Notes under the pieces: generated by a model | Told to the model about the DNA's origin: nothing | What the model saw: the letters and a program-made list of their open reading frames with translations, nothing else | Database searches by the model: none | Translations under genes and position numbers: made by a program | Part shown: piece after piece, positions 8,091 through 23,300 of the stretch | Numbering within the stretch: the stretch's first letter is position 1 | Layout: every line of letters starts with the position of its first letter | Assembly (NCBI GenBank): GCA_959347315.1 | Contig: OY365818.1 | Span: 1 to 64,000, forward strand | Origin: Bimastos eiseni | Taxonomy: Eukaryota > Annelida > Clitellata > Crassiclitellata > Lumbricidae | Reading direction: 5' to 3' | Length of the DNA: 64,000 bases

Positions 8091-9093
8091 AGACAGAGAC
8101 AAAGACAGACAGAGACAATGGCAGATAGAGACAAAGACAGACAGAGACAACGGCAGATAGAGACAATGGCAGATAGAGATAGACCGAAACAATGGCAGAC
8201 AGAGACAAAGACAGACAGAGACAATGGCAGATAGAGACAAAGACAGATAGAGACAATGGCAGATAGAGACAAAGACAGACAGAGACAACGGCAGATAGAG
8301 ACAAAGACAGACAGAGACAACGGCAGATAGAGACAACGGCAGATAGAGATAGACCGAAACAATGGCAGACAGAGACAAAGACAGACAGAGACAACGGCAG
8401 ATAGAGACAAAGACAGACAGAGACAACGGCAGATAGAGACAAAGACAGACAGAGACAATGGCAGACAGAGACAATGGCAGATAGAGATAGACAGAAACAA
8501 TGGCAGACAGAGACAAAGACAGACAGAGACAACGGCAGCTAGAGACAATGGCAGATAGAGATAGACCGAAACAATGGCAGACAGAGACAAAGACAGACAG
8601 AGACAACGGCAGATAGAGACAAAGACAGACAGAGACAACGGCAGATAGAGACAAAGACAGACAGAGACAACGGCAGATAGAGACAAAGACAGACAGAGAC
8701 AACGGCAGATAGAGACAATGGCAGATAGAGATAGACCGAAACAATGGCAGACAGAGACAAAGACAGACAGAGACAACGGCATATAGAGACAAAAACAGAC
8801 AGAGACAACGGCAGATAGAGACAAAGACAGACAGAGACAATGGCAGACAGAGACAATGGCAGATAGAGATAGACAGAAACAATGGCAGACAGAGACAAAG
8901 ACAGACAGAGACAACGGCAGATAGAGACAATGGCAGATAGAGATAGACCGAAACAAGGGCAGACAGAGACAAAGACAGACAGAGACAACGGCAGATAGAG
9001 ACAATGGCAGATAGAGATAGACCGAAACAATGGCAGACAGAGACAAAGACAGACAGAGACAACGGCAGATAGAGACAAAGACAGACAGAGACA

Positions 9094-11345
9094 ATGGCAG
9101 ATAGAGACAAAGACAGACAGAGACAACGGCAGATAGAGACAAAGACAGACAGAGACAATGGCAGACAGAGACAATGGCAGATAGAGATAGACAGAAACAA
9201 TGGCAGACTGAGACAAAGACAGACAGAGACAATGGCAGACAGAGACAAAGACAGACAGAGACAACGGCAGATAGAGACAATGGCAGATAGAGACAGTGGC
9301 AGATAGAGACAAAGACAGACAGAGACAACGGCAGATAGAGACAATGGCAGATAGAGACAATGGCAGATAGAGACAAAGACAGATAGAGACAATGGCAGAT
9401 AGAGACAATGGCAGATAGAGATAGACAGAAACAATGGCAGACAGAGACAAAGACAGACAGAGACAATGGCAGACAGAGACAATGGCAGATAGAGATAGAC
9501 CGAAACAATGGCAGACAGAGACAAAGACAGACAGAGACAACGGCAGATAGAGACAAAGACAGACAGAGACAACGGCAGATAGAGACAATGGCAGACAGAG
9601 ACAAAGACAGACAGAGACAATGGCAGATAGAGACAAAGACAGACAGAGACAATGGCAGACAGAGACAACGGCAGATAGAAACAAAGACAGACAGAGACAA
9701 TGGCAGATAGAGACAATGGCAGATAGAGACAAAGACAGACAGAGACAATGGCAGACAGAGACAAAGACAGACAGAGACAATGGCAGATAGAGACAATGGC
9801 AGATAGAGATAGACAGAAACAATGGCAGACAGAGACAAAGACAGACAGAGACAATGGCAGACAGAGACAATGGCAGATAGAGATAGACAGAAACAATGGC
9901 AGACAGAGACAAAGACAGACAGAGACAATGGCAGATAGAGACAATGGCAGATAGAGATAGACAGAAACAATGGCAGACAGAGACAAAGACAGACAGAGAC
10001 AATGGCAGACAGAGACAATGGCAGATAGAGATAGACAGAAACAATGGCAGACAGAGACAAAGACAGACAGAGACAATGGCAGATAGAGACAAAGAAAGAC
10101 AGAGACAATGGCAGATAGAGACAACGGCAGATAGAGACAAAGACAGACAGAGACAATGGCAGATAGAGACAATGGCAGATAGAGACAACGGCAGAGAGAG
10201 ACAAAGACAGACAGAGACAATGGCAGATAGAGACAAAGACAGACAGAGACAACGGCAGATAGAGACAAAGACAGACAGAGACAATGGCAGACAGAGACAA
10301 TGGCAGATAGAGATAGACAGAAACAATGGCAGACAGAGACAAAGACAGACAGAGACAATGGCAGACAGAGACAAAGACAGACACAGACAACGGCAGATAG
10401 AGACAATGGCAGATAGAGACAGTGGCAGATAGAGACAAAGACAGACAGAGACAACGGCAGATAGAGACAATGGCAGATAGAGACAATGGCAGATAGAGAC
10501 AAAGACAGATAGAGACAATGGCAGATAGAGACAATGGCAGATAGAGATAGACAGAAACAATGGCAGACAGAGACAAAGACAGACAGAGACAAAGGCAGAC
10601 AGAGACAATGGCAGATAGAGATAGACCGAAACAATGGCAGACAGAGACAAAGACAGACAGAGACAACGGCAGATAGAGACAAAGACAGACAGAGACAACG
10701 GCAGATAGAGACAATGGCAGACAGAGACAAAGACAGACAGAGACAATGGCAGATAGAGACAAAGACAGACAGAGACAATGGCAGATAGAGACAACGGCAG
10801 ATAGAGACAAAGAGAGACAGAGACAATGGCAGATAGAGACAATGGCAGATAGAAACAAAGACAGACAGAGACAATGGCAGATAGAGACAAAGACAGACAG
10901 AGACAATGGCAGATAGAGACAATGGCAGATAGAGATAGACAGAAACAATGGCAGACAGAGACAAAGACAGATAGAGACAATGGCAGACAGAGACAATGGC
11001 AGATAGAGATAGACAGAAACAATGGCAGACAGAGACAAAGACAGACAGAGACAATGGCAGATAGAGACAATGGCAGATAGAGATAGACAGAAACAATGGC
11101 AGACAGAGACAAAGACAGACAGAGACAATGGCAGACAGAGACAATGGCAGATAGAGATAGACAGAAACAATGGCAGACAGAGACAAAGACAGACAGAGAC
11201 AATGGCAGATAGAGACAAAGACAGACAGAGACAATGGCAGATAGAGACAACGGCAGATAGAGACAAAGACAGACAGAGACAATGGCAGATAGAGACAATG
11301 GCAGATAGAGACAACGGCAGATAGAGACAAAGACAGACAGAGACA
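9094..11345. repeat. 1,126-bp tandem duplication within the satellite
   Basis: Landmarks repeat with a constant offset of 1,126: the start of the block at 9094 and 10220, AGACAGTGGC at 9291 and 10417, and further module boundaries at 9408/10534, 9748/10874 and 9896/11022. Similarity ends near 10219 and 11345, as expected for a tandem pair. A handful of substitutions separate the copies. Confidence 0.85.
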
Positions 11346-11999
11346 ATGGCAGATAGAGACAAAGACAGACAGAGACAACGGCAGATAGAGACAATGGCAG
11401 ATAGAGACAACGACAGACAGAGACAATGGCAGATAGAGACAATGGCAGATAGAGACAAAGACAGACAGAGACAATGGCAGATAGAGACAATGGCAGATAG
11501 AGACAAAGACAGACAGAGACAACGGCAGATAGAGACAATGGCAGATAGAGACAATGGCAGATAGAGACAAAGACAGACAGAGACAACGGCAGATAGAGAC
11601 AATGGCAGATAGAGACAATGGCAGATAGAGACAAAGACAGACAGAGACAACGGCAGATAGAGACAATGGCAGATAGAGATAGACCGAAACAATGGCAGAC
11701 AGAGACATAGACAGACAGAGACAAAGACAGACAGAGACAACGGCAGATAGAGACAAAGACAGACAGAGACAACGGCAGATAGAGACAATGGCAGATAGAG
11801 ACATAGACAGACAGTGACAATGGCAGATAGAGACAAAGACAGACAGAGACAACGGCAGATAGAGACAATGGCAGATAGAGATAGACCGAAACAATGGCAG
11901 ACAGAGACAAAGACAGACAGAGACAACGGCAGATAGAGACAATGGCAGATAGAGATAGACCGAAACAATGGCAGACAGAGACAAAGACAGACAGAGACA

Positions 12000-14900
12000 A
12001 CGGCAGATAGAGACAAAGACAGACAGAGACAATGGCAGATAGAGACAACGGCAGATAGAGACAAAGACAGACAGAGACAATGGCAGATAGAGACAATGGC
12101 AGATAGAGACAACGGCAGATAGAGACAAAGACAGACAGAGACAATAGCAGATAGAGACAAAGACAGACAGAGACAATGGCAGATAGAGACAATGGCAGAT
12201 AGAGACAAAGACAGACAGAGACAACGGCAGATAGAGACAATGGCAGATAGAGACAATGGCAGATAGAGACAAAGACAGACAGAGACAACGGCAGATAGAG
12301 ACAATGGCAGATAGAGACAATGGCAGATAGAGACAAAGACAGACAGAGACAACGGCAGATAGAGACAATGGCAGATAGAGATAGACCGAAACAATGGCAG
12401 ACAGAGACATAGACAGCCAGAGACAAAGACAGACAGAGACAACGGCAGATAGAGACAAAGACAGACAGAGACAACGGCAGATAGAGACAATGACAGATAG
12501 AGACATAGACAGACAGAGACAATGGCAGATAGAGACAAAGACAGACAGAGACAACGGCAGATAGGGACAATGGCAGATAGAGATAGACCGAAACAATGGC
12601 AGACAGAGACAAAGACAGACAGAGACAACGGCAGATAGAGACAAAGACAGACAGAGACAATGGCAGATAGAGACAAAGACAGATAGAGACAAAGACAGAC
12701 AGAGACAATGGCAGATAGAGACAATGGCAGATAGAGATAGACAGAAACAATGGCAGACAGAGACAAAGACAGACAGAGACAATGGCAGACAGAGACAATG
12801 GCAGATAGAGATAGACCGAAACAATGGCAGACAGAGACAAAGACAGACAGAGACAACGGCAGATAGAGACAAAGACAGACAGAGACAACGGCAGATAGAG
12901 ACAATGGCAGACAGAGACAAAGACAGACAGAGACAATGGCAGATAGAGACAAAGACAGACAGAGACAATGGCAGATAGAGACAACGGCAGATAGAGACAA
13001 AGACAGACAGAGACAATGGCAGATAGAGACAATGGCAGATAGAGACAAAGACAGACAGAGACAATGGCAGATAGAGACAAAGACAGACAGAGACAATGGC
13101 AGATAGAGACAATGGCAGATAGAGATAGACAGAAACAATGGCAGACAGAGACAAAGACAGACAGAGACAATGGCAGACAGAGACAATGGCAGATAGAGAT
13201 AGACAGAAACAATGGCAGACAGAGACAAAGACAGACAGAGACAATGGCAGATAGAGACAATGGCAGATAGAGATAGACAGAAACAATGGCAGACAGACAC
13301 AAAGACAGACAGAGACAATGGCAGACAGAGACAATGGCAGATAGAGATAGACAGAAACAATGGCAGACAGAGACAAAGACAGACAGAGACAATGGCAGAT
13401 AGAGACAAAGACAGACAGAGACAATGGCAGATAGAGACAACGGCAGATAGAGACAAAGACAGACAGAGACAATGGCAGATAGAGACAATGGCAGATAGAG
13501 ACAACGGCAGATAGAGACAAAGACAGACAGAGACAATGGCAGATAGAGACAAAGACAGACAGAGACGACGGCAGATAGAGACAATGGCAGATAGAGACAA
13601 AGACAGACAGAGACAATGGCAGATAGAGACAATGGCAGATAGAGACAAAGACAGACAGAGACAATGGCAGATAGAGACAATGGCAGATAGAGACAAAGAC
13701 AGACAGAGACAACGGCAGATAGAGACAATGGCAGATAGAGACAATGGCAGATAGAGACAAAGACAGACAGAGACAACGGCAGATAGAGACAATGGCAGAT
13801 AGAGACAATGGCAGATAGAGACAAAGACAGACAGAGACAACGGCAGATAGAGACAATGGCAGATAGAGATAGACCGAGACAATGGCAGACAGAGACATAG
13901 ACAGACAGAGACAAAGACAGACAGAGACAACGGCAGATAGAGACAAAGACAGACAGAGACAACGGCAGATAGAGACAATGGCAGATAGAGACATAGACAG
14001 ACAGAGACAAAGACAGACAGAGACAAAGACAGACAGAGACAACGGCAGATAGAGACAATGGCAGATAGAGACAACGGCAGATAGAGACAAAGACAGACAG
14101 AGACAATGGCAGATAGAGACAAAGACAGACAGAGACGACGGCAGATAGAGACAATGGCAGATAGAGACAAAGACAGACAGAGACAATGGCAGATAGAGAC
14201 AATGGCAGATAGAGACAAAGACAGACAGAGACAAAGACAGACAGAGACAATGGCAGATAGAGACAAAGACAGACAGAGACAATGGCAGATAGAGACAATG
14301 GCAGACAGAGACAAAGACAGACAGAGACAATGGCAGATAGAGATAGACAGAAACAATGGCAGACAGAGACAAAGACAGACAGAGACAACGGCAGATAGAG
14401 ACAATGGCAGACAGAGACAAAGACAGACAGAGACAATGGCCGATAGAGACAAAGACAGACAGAGACAATGGCAGATAGAGACAATGGCAGATAGAGACAA
14501 ACACAGACAGAGACAATGGCAGATAGAGACAAAGACAGACAGAGACAATGGCAGATAGAGACAAAGAAAGACAGAGACAATGGCCGATAGAGACAAAGAC
14601 AGACAGAGACAATGGCAGATAGAGACAATGGCAGATAGAGACAAAGACAGACAGAGACAATGGCAGATAGAGACAAAGACAGACAGAGACAATGGCAGAT
14701 AGAGACAAAGAAAGACAGAGACAATGGCAGATAGAGACAGACAGAAACAATGGCAGACAGAGACAAAGACAGACAGAGACAATGGCAGATAGAGATAGAC
14801 AGAAACAATGGCAGACAGAGACAAAGACAGACAGAGACAATGGCAGACAGAGACAATGGCAGATAGAGATAGACAGAAACAATGGCAGACAGAGACAAAG

Positions 14901-17900
14901 ACAGACAGAGACAATGGCAGATAGAGACAAAGACAGACAGAGACAATGGCAGATAGAGACAACGGCAGATAGAGACAAAGACAGACAGAGACAATGGCAG
15001 ATAGAGACAATGGCAGATAGAGACAACGGCAGATAGAGACAAAGACAGACAGAGACAATGGCAGATAGAGACAAAGACAGATAGAGACAACGGCAGATAG
15101 AGACAATGGCAGATAGAGACAACGACAGACAGAGACAATGGCAGATAGAGACAATGGCAGATAGAGACAAAGACAGACAGAGACAATGGCAGATAGAGAC
15201 AATGGCAGATAGAGACAAAGACAGACAGAGACAACGGCAGATAGAGACAATGGCAGATAGAGACAATGGCAGATAGAGACAAAGACAGACAGAGACAACG
15301 GCAGATAGAGACAATGGCAGATAGAGACAATGGCAGATAGAGACAAAGACAGACAGAGACAACGGCAGATAGAGACAATGGCAGATAGAGATAGACCGAG
15401 ACAATGGCAGACAGAGACAAAGACAGACAGAGACAATGGCAGATAGAGACAAAGACAGACAGAGACAATGGCAGATAGAGACAATGGCAGATAGAGACAA
15501 AGACAGACAGAGACAATGGCAGATAGAGATAGACAGAAACAATGGCAGACAGAGACAAAGACAGACAGAGACAACGGCAGATAGAGACAATGGCAGACAG
15601 AGACAAAGACAGAAAGAGACAATGGCCGATAGAGACAAAGACAGACAGAGACAATGGCAGATAGAGACAATGGCAGATAGAGACAAAGACAGACAGAGAC
15701 AATGGCAGATAGAGACAAAGACAGACAGAGACAATGGCAGATAGAGACAAAGAAAGACAGAGACAATGGCAGATAGAGACAGACAGAAACAATGGCAGAC
15801 AGAGACAAAGACAGACAGAGACAATGGCAGATAGAGATAGACAGAAACAATGGCAGACAGAGACAAAGACAGACAGAGACAATGGCAGACAGAGACAATG
15901 GCAGATAGAGATAGACAGAAACAATGGCAGACAGAGACAAAGACAGACAGAGACAATGGCAGATAGAGACAAAGACAGACAGAGACAATGGCAGATAGAG
16001 ACAACGGCAGATAGAGACAAAGACAGACAGAGACAATGGCAGATAGAGACAATGGCAGATAGAGACAACGGCAGATAGAGACAAAGACAGACAGAGACAA
16101 TGGCAGATAGAGACAAAGACAGACAGAGACAACGGCAGATAGAGACAATGACAGATAGAGACAACGACAGACAGAGACAATGGCAGATAGAGACAATGGC
16201 AGATAGAGACAAAGACAGACAGAGACAATGGCAGATAGAGACAATGGCAGATAGAGACAAAGACAGACAGAGACAACGGCAGATAGAGACAATGGCAGAT
16301 AGAGACAATGGCAGATAGAGACAAAGACAGACAGAGACAACGGCAGATAGAGACAATGGCAGATAGAGACAATGGCAGATAGAGACAAAGACAGACAGAG
16401 ACAACGGCAGATAGAGACAATGGCAGATAGAGATAGACCGAAACAATGGCAGACAGAGCCATAGACAGACAGAGACAAAGACAGACAGAGACAACGGCAG
16501 ATAGAGACAAAGACAGACAGAGACAACGGCAGATAGAGACAATGGCAGATAGAGACATAGACAGACAGAGACAATGGCAGATAGAGACAAAGACAGACAG
16601 AGACAACGGCAGATAGAGACAATGGCAGATAGAGATAGACCGAAACAATGGCAGACAGAGACAAAGACAGACAGAGACAACGGCAGATAGAGACAATGGC
16701 AGATAGAGATAGACCGAAACAATGGCAGACAGAGACAAAGACAGACAGAGACAACGGCAGATAGAGACAATGGCAGATAGAGACAATGGCAGATAGAGGC
16801 AAAGACAGATAGAGACAATGGCAGATAGAGACAATGGCAGATAGAGATAGACAGAAACAATGGCAGACAGAGACAAAGACAGACAGAGACAATGGCAGAC
16901 AGAGACAATGGCAGATAGAGATAGACCGAAACAATGGCAGACAGAGACAAAGACAGACAGAGACAACGGCAGATAGAGACAAAGACAGACAGAGACAACG
17001 GCAGATAGAGACAATGGCAGACAGAGACAAAGACAGACAGAGACAATGGCAGATAGAGACAAAGACAGACAGAGACAATGGCAGATAGAGACAATGGCAG
17101 ATAGAGATAGACAGAAACAATGGCAGACAGAGACAAAGACAGACAGAGACAATGGCAGACAGAGACAATGGCAGATAGAGATCGACAGAAACAATGGCAG
17201 ACAGAGACAAAGACAGACAGAGACAATGGCAGATAGAGACAATGGCAGATAGAGATAGACAGAGACAATGGCAGACAGAGACAAAGACAGACAGAGACAA
17301 TGGCAGACAGAGACAATGGCAGATAGAGATAGACCGAAACAATGGCAGACAGAGACAAAGACAGACAGAGACAACGGCAGATAGAGACAATGGCAGATAG
17401 AGACAATGGCAGATAGAGACAAAGACAGACAGAGACAACGGCAGATAGAGACAATGGCAGATAGAGATAGACCGAAACAATGGCAGACAGAGACATAGAC
17501 AGACAGAGACAAAGACAGACAGAGACAACGGCAGATAGAGACAAAGACAGACAGAGACAACGGCAGATAGAGACAATGGCAGATAGAGACATAGACAGAC
17601 AGAGACAATGGCAGATAGAGACAAAGACAGACAGAGACAACGGCAGATAGAGACAATGGCAGATAGAGATAGACCGAAACAATGGCAGACAGAGACAAAG
17701 ACAGACAGAGACAACGGCAGATAGAGACAATGGCAGATAGAGATAGACCGAAACAATGGCAGACAGAGACAAAGACAGACAGAGACAACGGCAGATAGAG
17801 ACAAAGACAGACAGAGACAATGGCAGATAGAGACAACGGCAGATAGAGACAAAGACAGACAGAGACAATGATAGATAGAGACAATGGCAGATAGAGACAA

Positions 17901-20337
17901 CGGCAGATAGAGACAAAGACAGACAGAGACAATAGCAGATAGAGACAAAGACAGACAGAGACAATGGCAGATAGAGACAATGGCAGATAGAGACAATGGC
18001 AGATAGAGACAAAGACAGACAGAGACAACGGCAGATAGAGACAATGGCAGATAGAGACAACGGCAGATAGAGACAAAGACAGACAGAGACAACGGCAGAT
18101 AGAGACAATGGCAGATAGAGACAATGGCAGATAGAGACAAAGACAGACAGAGACAATGGCAGATAGAGACAATGGCAGATAGAGATAGACCGAAACAATG
18201 GCAGACAGAGACATAGACAGCCAGAGACAAAGACAGACAGAGACAACGGCAGATAGAGACAAAGACAGACAGAGACAACGGCAGATAGAGACAATGGCAG
18301 ATAGAGACAATGGCAGATAGAGACAAAGACAGACAGAGACAACGGCAGATAGAGACAATGGCAGATAGAGATAGACCGAAACAATGGCAGACAGAGACAT
18401 AGACAGCCAGAGACAAAGACAGACAGAGACAACGGCAGATAGAGACAAAGACAGACAGAGACAACGGCAGATAGAGACAATGGCAGATAGAGACATAGAC
18501 AGACAGAGACAATGGCAGACAGAGACAAAGACAGACAGAGACAATGGCAGATAGAGATAGACAGAAACAATGGCAGACAGAGACAAAGACAGACAGAGAC
18601 AATGGCAGATAGAGATAGACAGAAACAATGGCAGACAGAGACAAAGACAGACAGAGACAACGGCAGATAGAGACAATGGCAGATAGAGACATAGACAGAC
18701 AGAGACAATGGCAGATAGAGACAAAGACAGACAGAGACAACGGCAGATAGAGACAATGGCAGATAGAGATAGACCGAAACAATGGCAGACAGAGACAAAG
18801 ACAGACAGAGACAACGGCAGATAGAGACAATGGCAGATAGAGATAGACCGAAACAATGGCAGACAGAGACAAAGACAGACAGAGACAACGGCAGATAGAG
18901 ACAAAGACAGACAGAGACAATGGCAGATACAGACAAAGACAGACAGAGACAACGGCAGATAGAGACAAAGACAGACAGAGACAATGGCAGACTGAGACAA
19001 TGGCAGATAGAGATAGACAGAAACAATGGCAGACAGAGACAAAGACAGACAGAGACAATGGCAGACAGAGACAAAGACAGACAGAGACAACGGCAGATAG
19101 AGACAATGGCAGATAGAGACAGTGGCAGATAGAAACAAAGACAGACAGAGACAACGGCAGATAGAGACAATGGCAGATAGAGACAATGGCAGATAGAGGC
19201 AAAGACAGATAGAGACAATGGCAGATAGAGACAATGGCAGATAGAGATAGACAGAAACAATGGCAGACAGAGACAAAGACAGACAGAGACAATGGCAGAC
19301 AGAGACAATGGCAGATAGAGATAGACCGAAACAATGGCAGACAGAGACAAAGACAGACAGAGACAACGGCAGATAGAGACAAAGACAGACAGAGACAACG
19401 GCAGATAGAGACAATGGCAGACAGAGACAAAGACAGACAGAGACAATGGCAGATAGAGACAAAGACAGACAGAGACAATGGCAGATAGAGACAATGGCAG
19501 ATAGAGATAGACAGAAACAATGGCAGACAGAGACAAAGACAGACAGAGACAATGGCAGACAGAGACAATGGCAGATAGAGATCGACAGAAACAATGGCAG
19601 ACAGAGACAAAGACAGACAGAGACAATGGCAGATAGAGACAATGGCAGATAGAGATAGACAGAGACAATGGCAGACAGAGACAAAGACAGACAGAGACAA
19701 TGGCAGACAGAGACAATGGCAGATAGAGATAGACAGAAACAATGGCAGACAGAGACAAAGACAGACAGAGACAATGGCAGATAGAGACAAAGACAGACAG
19801 AGACAATGGCAGATAGAGACAACGGCAGATAGAGACAAAGACAGACAGAGACAATGGCAGATAGAGACAATGGCAGATAGAGACAACGGCAGATAGAGAC
19901 AAAGACAGACAGAGACAATGGCAGATAGAGACAAAGACAGACAGAGACAACGGCAGATAGAGACAATGGCAGATAGAGATAGACCGAAACAATGGCAGAC
20001 AGAGACAAAGACAGACAGAGACAACGGCAGATAGAGACAATGGCAGATAGAGATAGACCGAAACAATGGCAGACAGAGACAAAGACAGACAGAGACAACG
20101 GCAGATAGAGACAATGGCAGATAGAGACAATGGCAGATAGAGACAAAGACAGACAGAGACAACGGCAGACAGAGACAATGGCAGATAGAGACAATGGCAG
20201 ATAGAGACAAAGACAGACAGAGACAATGGCAGATAGAGACAATGGCAGATAGAGACGAAGACAGACAGAGACAATGGCAGATAGAGACAATGGCAGATAG
20301 AGACAAAGACAGACAGAGACAACGGCAGATAGAGACA
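12000..20337. repeat. 8,338-bp higher-order unit, copy 1
   Basis: The module order here recurs in 20338-28675 with one constant offset of 8,338 at more than fifteen landmarks, for example 12724/21062, 14106/22444, 16834/25172, 18856/27194 and 19594/27932. Small differences exist: ATAGGGACAA at about 12562 against ATAGAGACAA in copy 2, and AAACACAGAC at 14500 against AAAGACAGAC. No net indel separates the copies over this length. Confidence 0.9.
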
Positions 20338-23300
20338 ATGGCAGATAGAGACAAAGACAGACAGAGACAATGGCAGATAGAGACAACGGCAGATAGAGAC
20401 AAAGACAGACAGAGACAATGGCAGATAGAGACAATGGCAGATAGAGACAACGGCAGATAGAGACAAAGACAGACAGAGACAATAGCAGATAGAGACAAAG
20501 ACAGACAGAGACAATGGCAGATAGAGACAATGGCAGATAGAGACAAAGACAGACAGAGACAACGGCAGATAGAGACAATGGCAGATAGAGACAATGGCAG
20601 ATAGAGACAAAGACAGACAGAGACAACGGCAGATAGAGACAATGGCAGATAGAGACAATGGCAGATAGAGACAAAGACAGACAGAGACAACGGCAGATAG
20701 AGACAATGGCAGATAGAGATAGACCGAAACAATGGCAGACAGAGACATAGACAGCCAGAGACAAAGACAGACAGAGACAACGGCAGATAGAGACAAAGAC
20801 AGACAGAGACAACGGCAGATAGAGACAATGACAGATAGAGACATAGACAGACAGAGACAATGGCAGATAGAGACAAAGACAGACAGAGACAACGGCAGAT
20901 AGAGACAATGGCAGATAGAGATAGACCGAAACAATGGCAGACAGAGACAAAGACAGACAGAGACAACGGCAGATAGAGACAAAGACAGACAGAGACAATG
21001 GCAGATACAGACAAAGACAGATAGAGACAAAGACAGATAGAGACAATGGCAGATAGAGACAATGGCAGATAGAGATAGACAGAAACAATGGCAGACAGAG
21101 ACAAAGACAGACAGAGACAATGGCAGACAGAGACAATGGCAGATAGAGATAGACCGAAACAATGGCAGACAGAGACAAAGACAGACAGAGACAACGGCAG
21201 ATAGAGACAAAGACAGACAGAGACAACGGCAGATAGAGACAATGGCAGACAGAGACAAAGACAGACAGAGACAATGGCAGATAGAGACAAAGACAGACAG
21301 AGACAATGGCAGATAGAGACAACGGCAGATAGAGACAAAGACAGACAGAGACAATGGCAGATAGAGACAATGGCAGATAGAGACAAAGACAGACAGAGAC
21401 AATGGCAGATAGAGACAAAGACAGACAGAGACAATGGCAGATAGAGACAATGGCAGATAGAGATAGACAGAAACAATGGCAGACAGAGACAAAGACAGAC
21501 AGAGACAATGGCAGACAGAGACAATGGCAGATAGAGATAGACAGAAACAATGGCAGACAGAGACAAAGACAGACAGAGACAATGGCAGATAGAGACAATG
21601 GCAGATAGAGATAGACAGAAACAATGGCAGACAGACACAAAGACAGACAGAGACAATGGCAGACAGAGACAATGGCAGATAGAGATAGACAGAAACAATG
21701 GCAGACAGAGACAAAGACAGACAGAGACAATGGCAGATAGAGACAAAGACAGACAGAGACAATGGCAGATAGAGACAACGGCAGATAGAGACAAAGACAG
21801 ACAGAGACAATGGCAGATAGAGACAATGGCAGATAGAGACAACGGCAGATAGAGACAAAGACAGACAGAGACAATGGCAGATAGAGACAAAGACAGACAG
21901 AGACGACGGCAGATAGAGACAATGGCAGATAGAGACAAAGACAGACAGAGACAATGGCAGATAGAGACAATGGCAGATAGAGACAAAGACAGACAGAGAC
22001 AATGGCAGATAGAGACAATGGCAGATAGAGACAAAGACAGACAGAGACAACGGCAGATAGAGACAATGGCAGATAGAGACAATGGCAGATAGAGACAAAG
22101 ACAGACAGAGACAACGGCAGATAGAGACAATGGCAGATAGAGACAATGGCAGATAGAGACAAAGACAGACAGAGACAACGGCAGATAGAGACAATGGCAG
22201 ATAGAGATAGACCGAGACAATGGCAGACAGAGACATAGACAGACAGAGACAAAGACAGACAGAGACAACGGCAGATAGAGACAAAGACAGACAGAGACAA
22301 CGGCAGATAGAGACAATGGCAGATAGAGACATAGACAGACAGAGACAAAGACAGACAGAGACAAAGACAGACAGAGACAACGGCAGATAGAGACAATGGC
22401 AGATAGAGACAACGGCAGATAGAGACAAAGACAGACAGAGACAATGGCAGATAGAGACAAAGACAGACAGAGACGACGGCAGATAGAGACAATGGCAGAT
22501 AGAGACAAAGACAGACAGAGACAATGGCAGATAGAGACAATGGCAGATAGAGACAAAGACAGACAGAGACAAAGACAGACAGAGACAATGGCAGATAGAG
22601 ACAAAGACAGACAGAGACAATGGCAGATAGAGACAATGGCAGACAGAGACAAAGACAGACAGAGACAATGGCAGATAGAGATAGACAGAAACAATGGCAG
22701 ACAGAGACAAAGACAGACAGAGACAACGGCAGATAGAGACAATGGCAGACAGAGACAAAGACAGACAGAGACAATGGCCGATAGAGACAAAGACAGACAG
22801 AGACAATGGCAGATAGAGACAATGGCAGATAGAGACAAAGACAGACAGAGACAATGGCAGATAGAGACAAAGACAGACAGAGACAATGGCAGATAGAGAC
22901 AAAGAAAGACAGAGACAATGGCCGATAGAGACAAAGACAGACAGAGACAATGGCAGATAGAGACAATGGCAGATAGAGACAAAGACAGACAGAGACAATG
23001 GCAGATAGAGACAAAGACAGACAGAGACAATGGCAGATAGAGACAAAGAAAGACAGAGACAATGGCAGATAGAGACAGACAGAAACAATGGCAGACAGAG
23101 ACAAAGACAGACAGAGACAATGGCAGATAGAGATAGACAGAAACAATGGCAGACAGAGACAAAGACAGACAGAGACAATGGCAGACAGAGACAATGGCAG
23201 ATAGAGATAGACAGAAACAATGGCAGACAGAGACAAAGACAGACAGAGACAATGGCAGATAGAGACAAAGACAGACAGAGACAATGGCAGATAGAGACAA

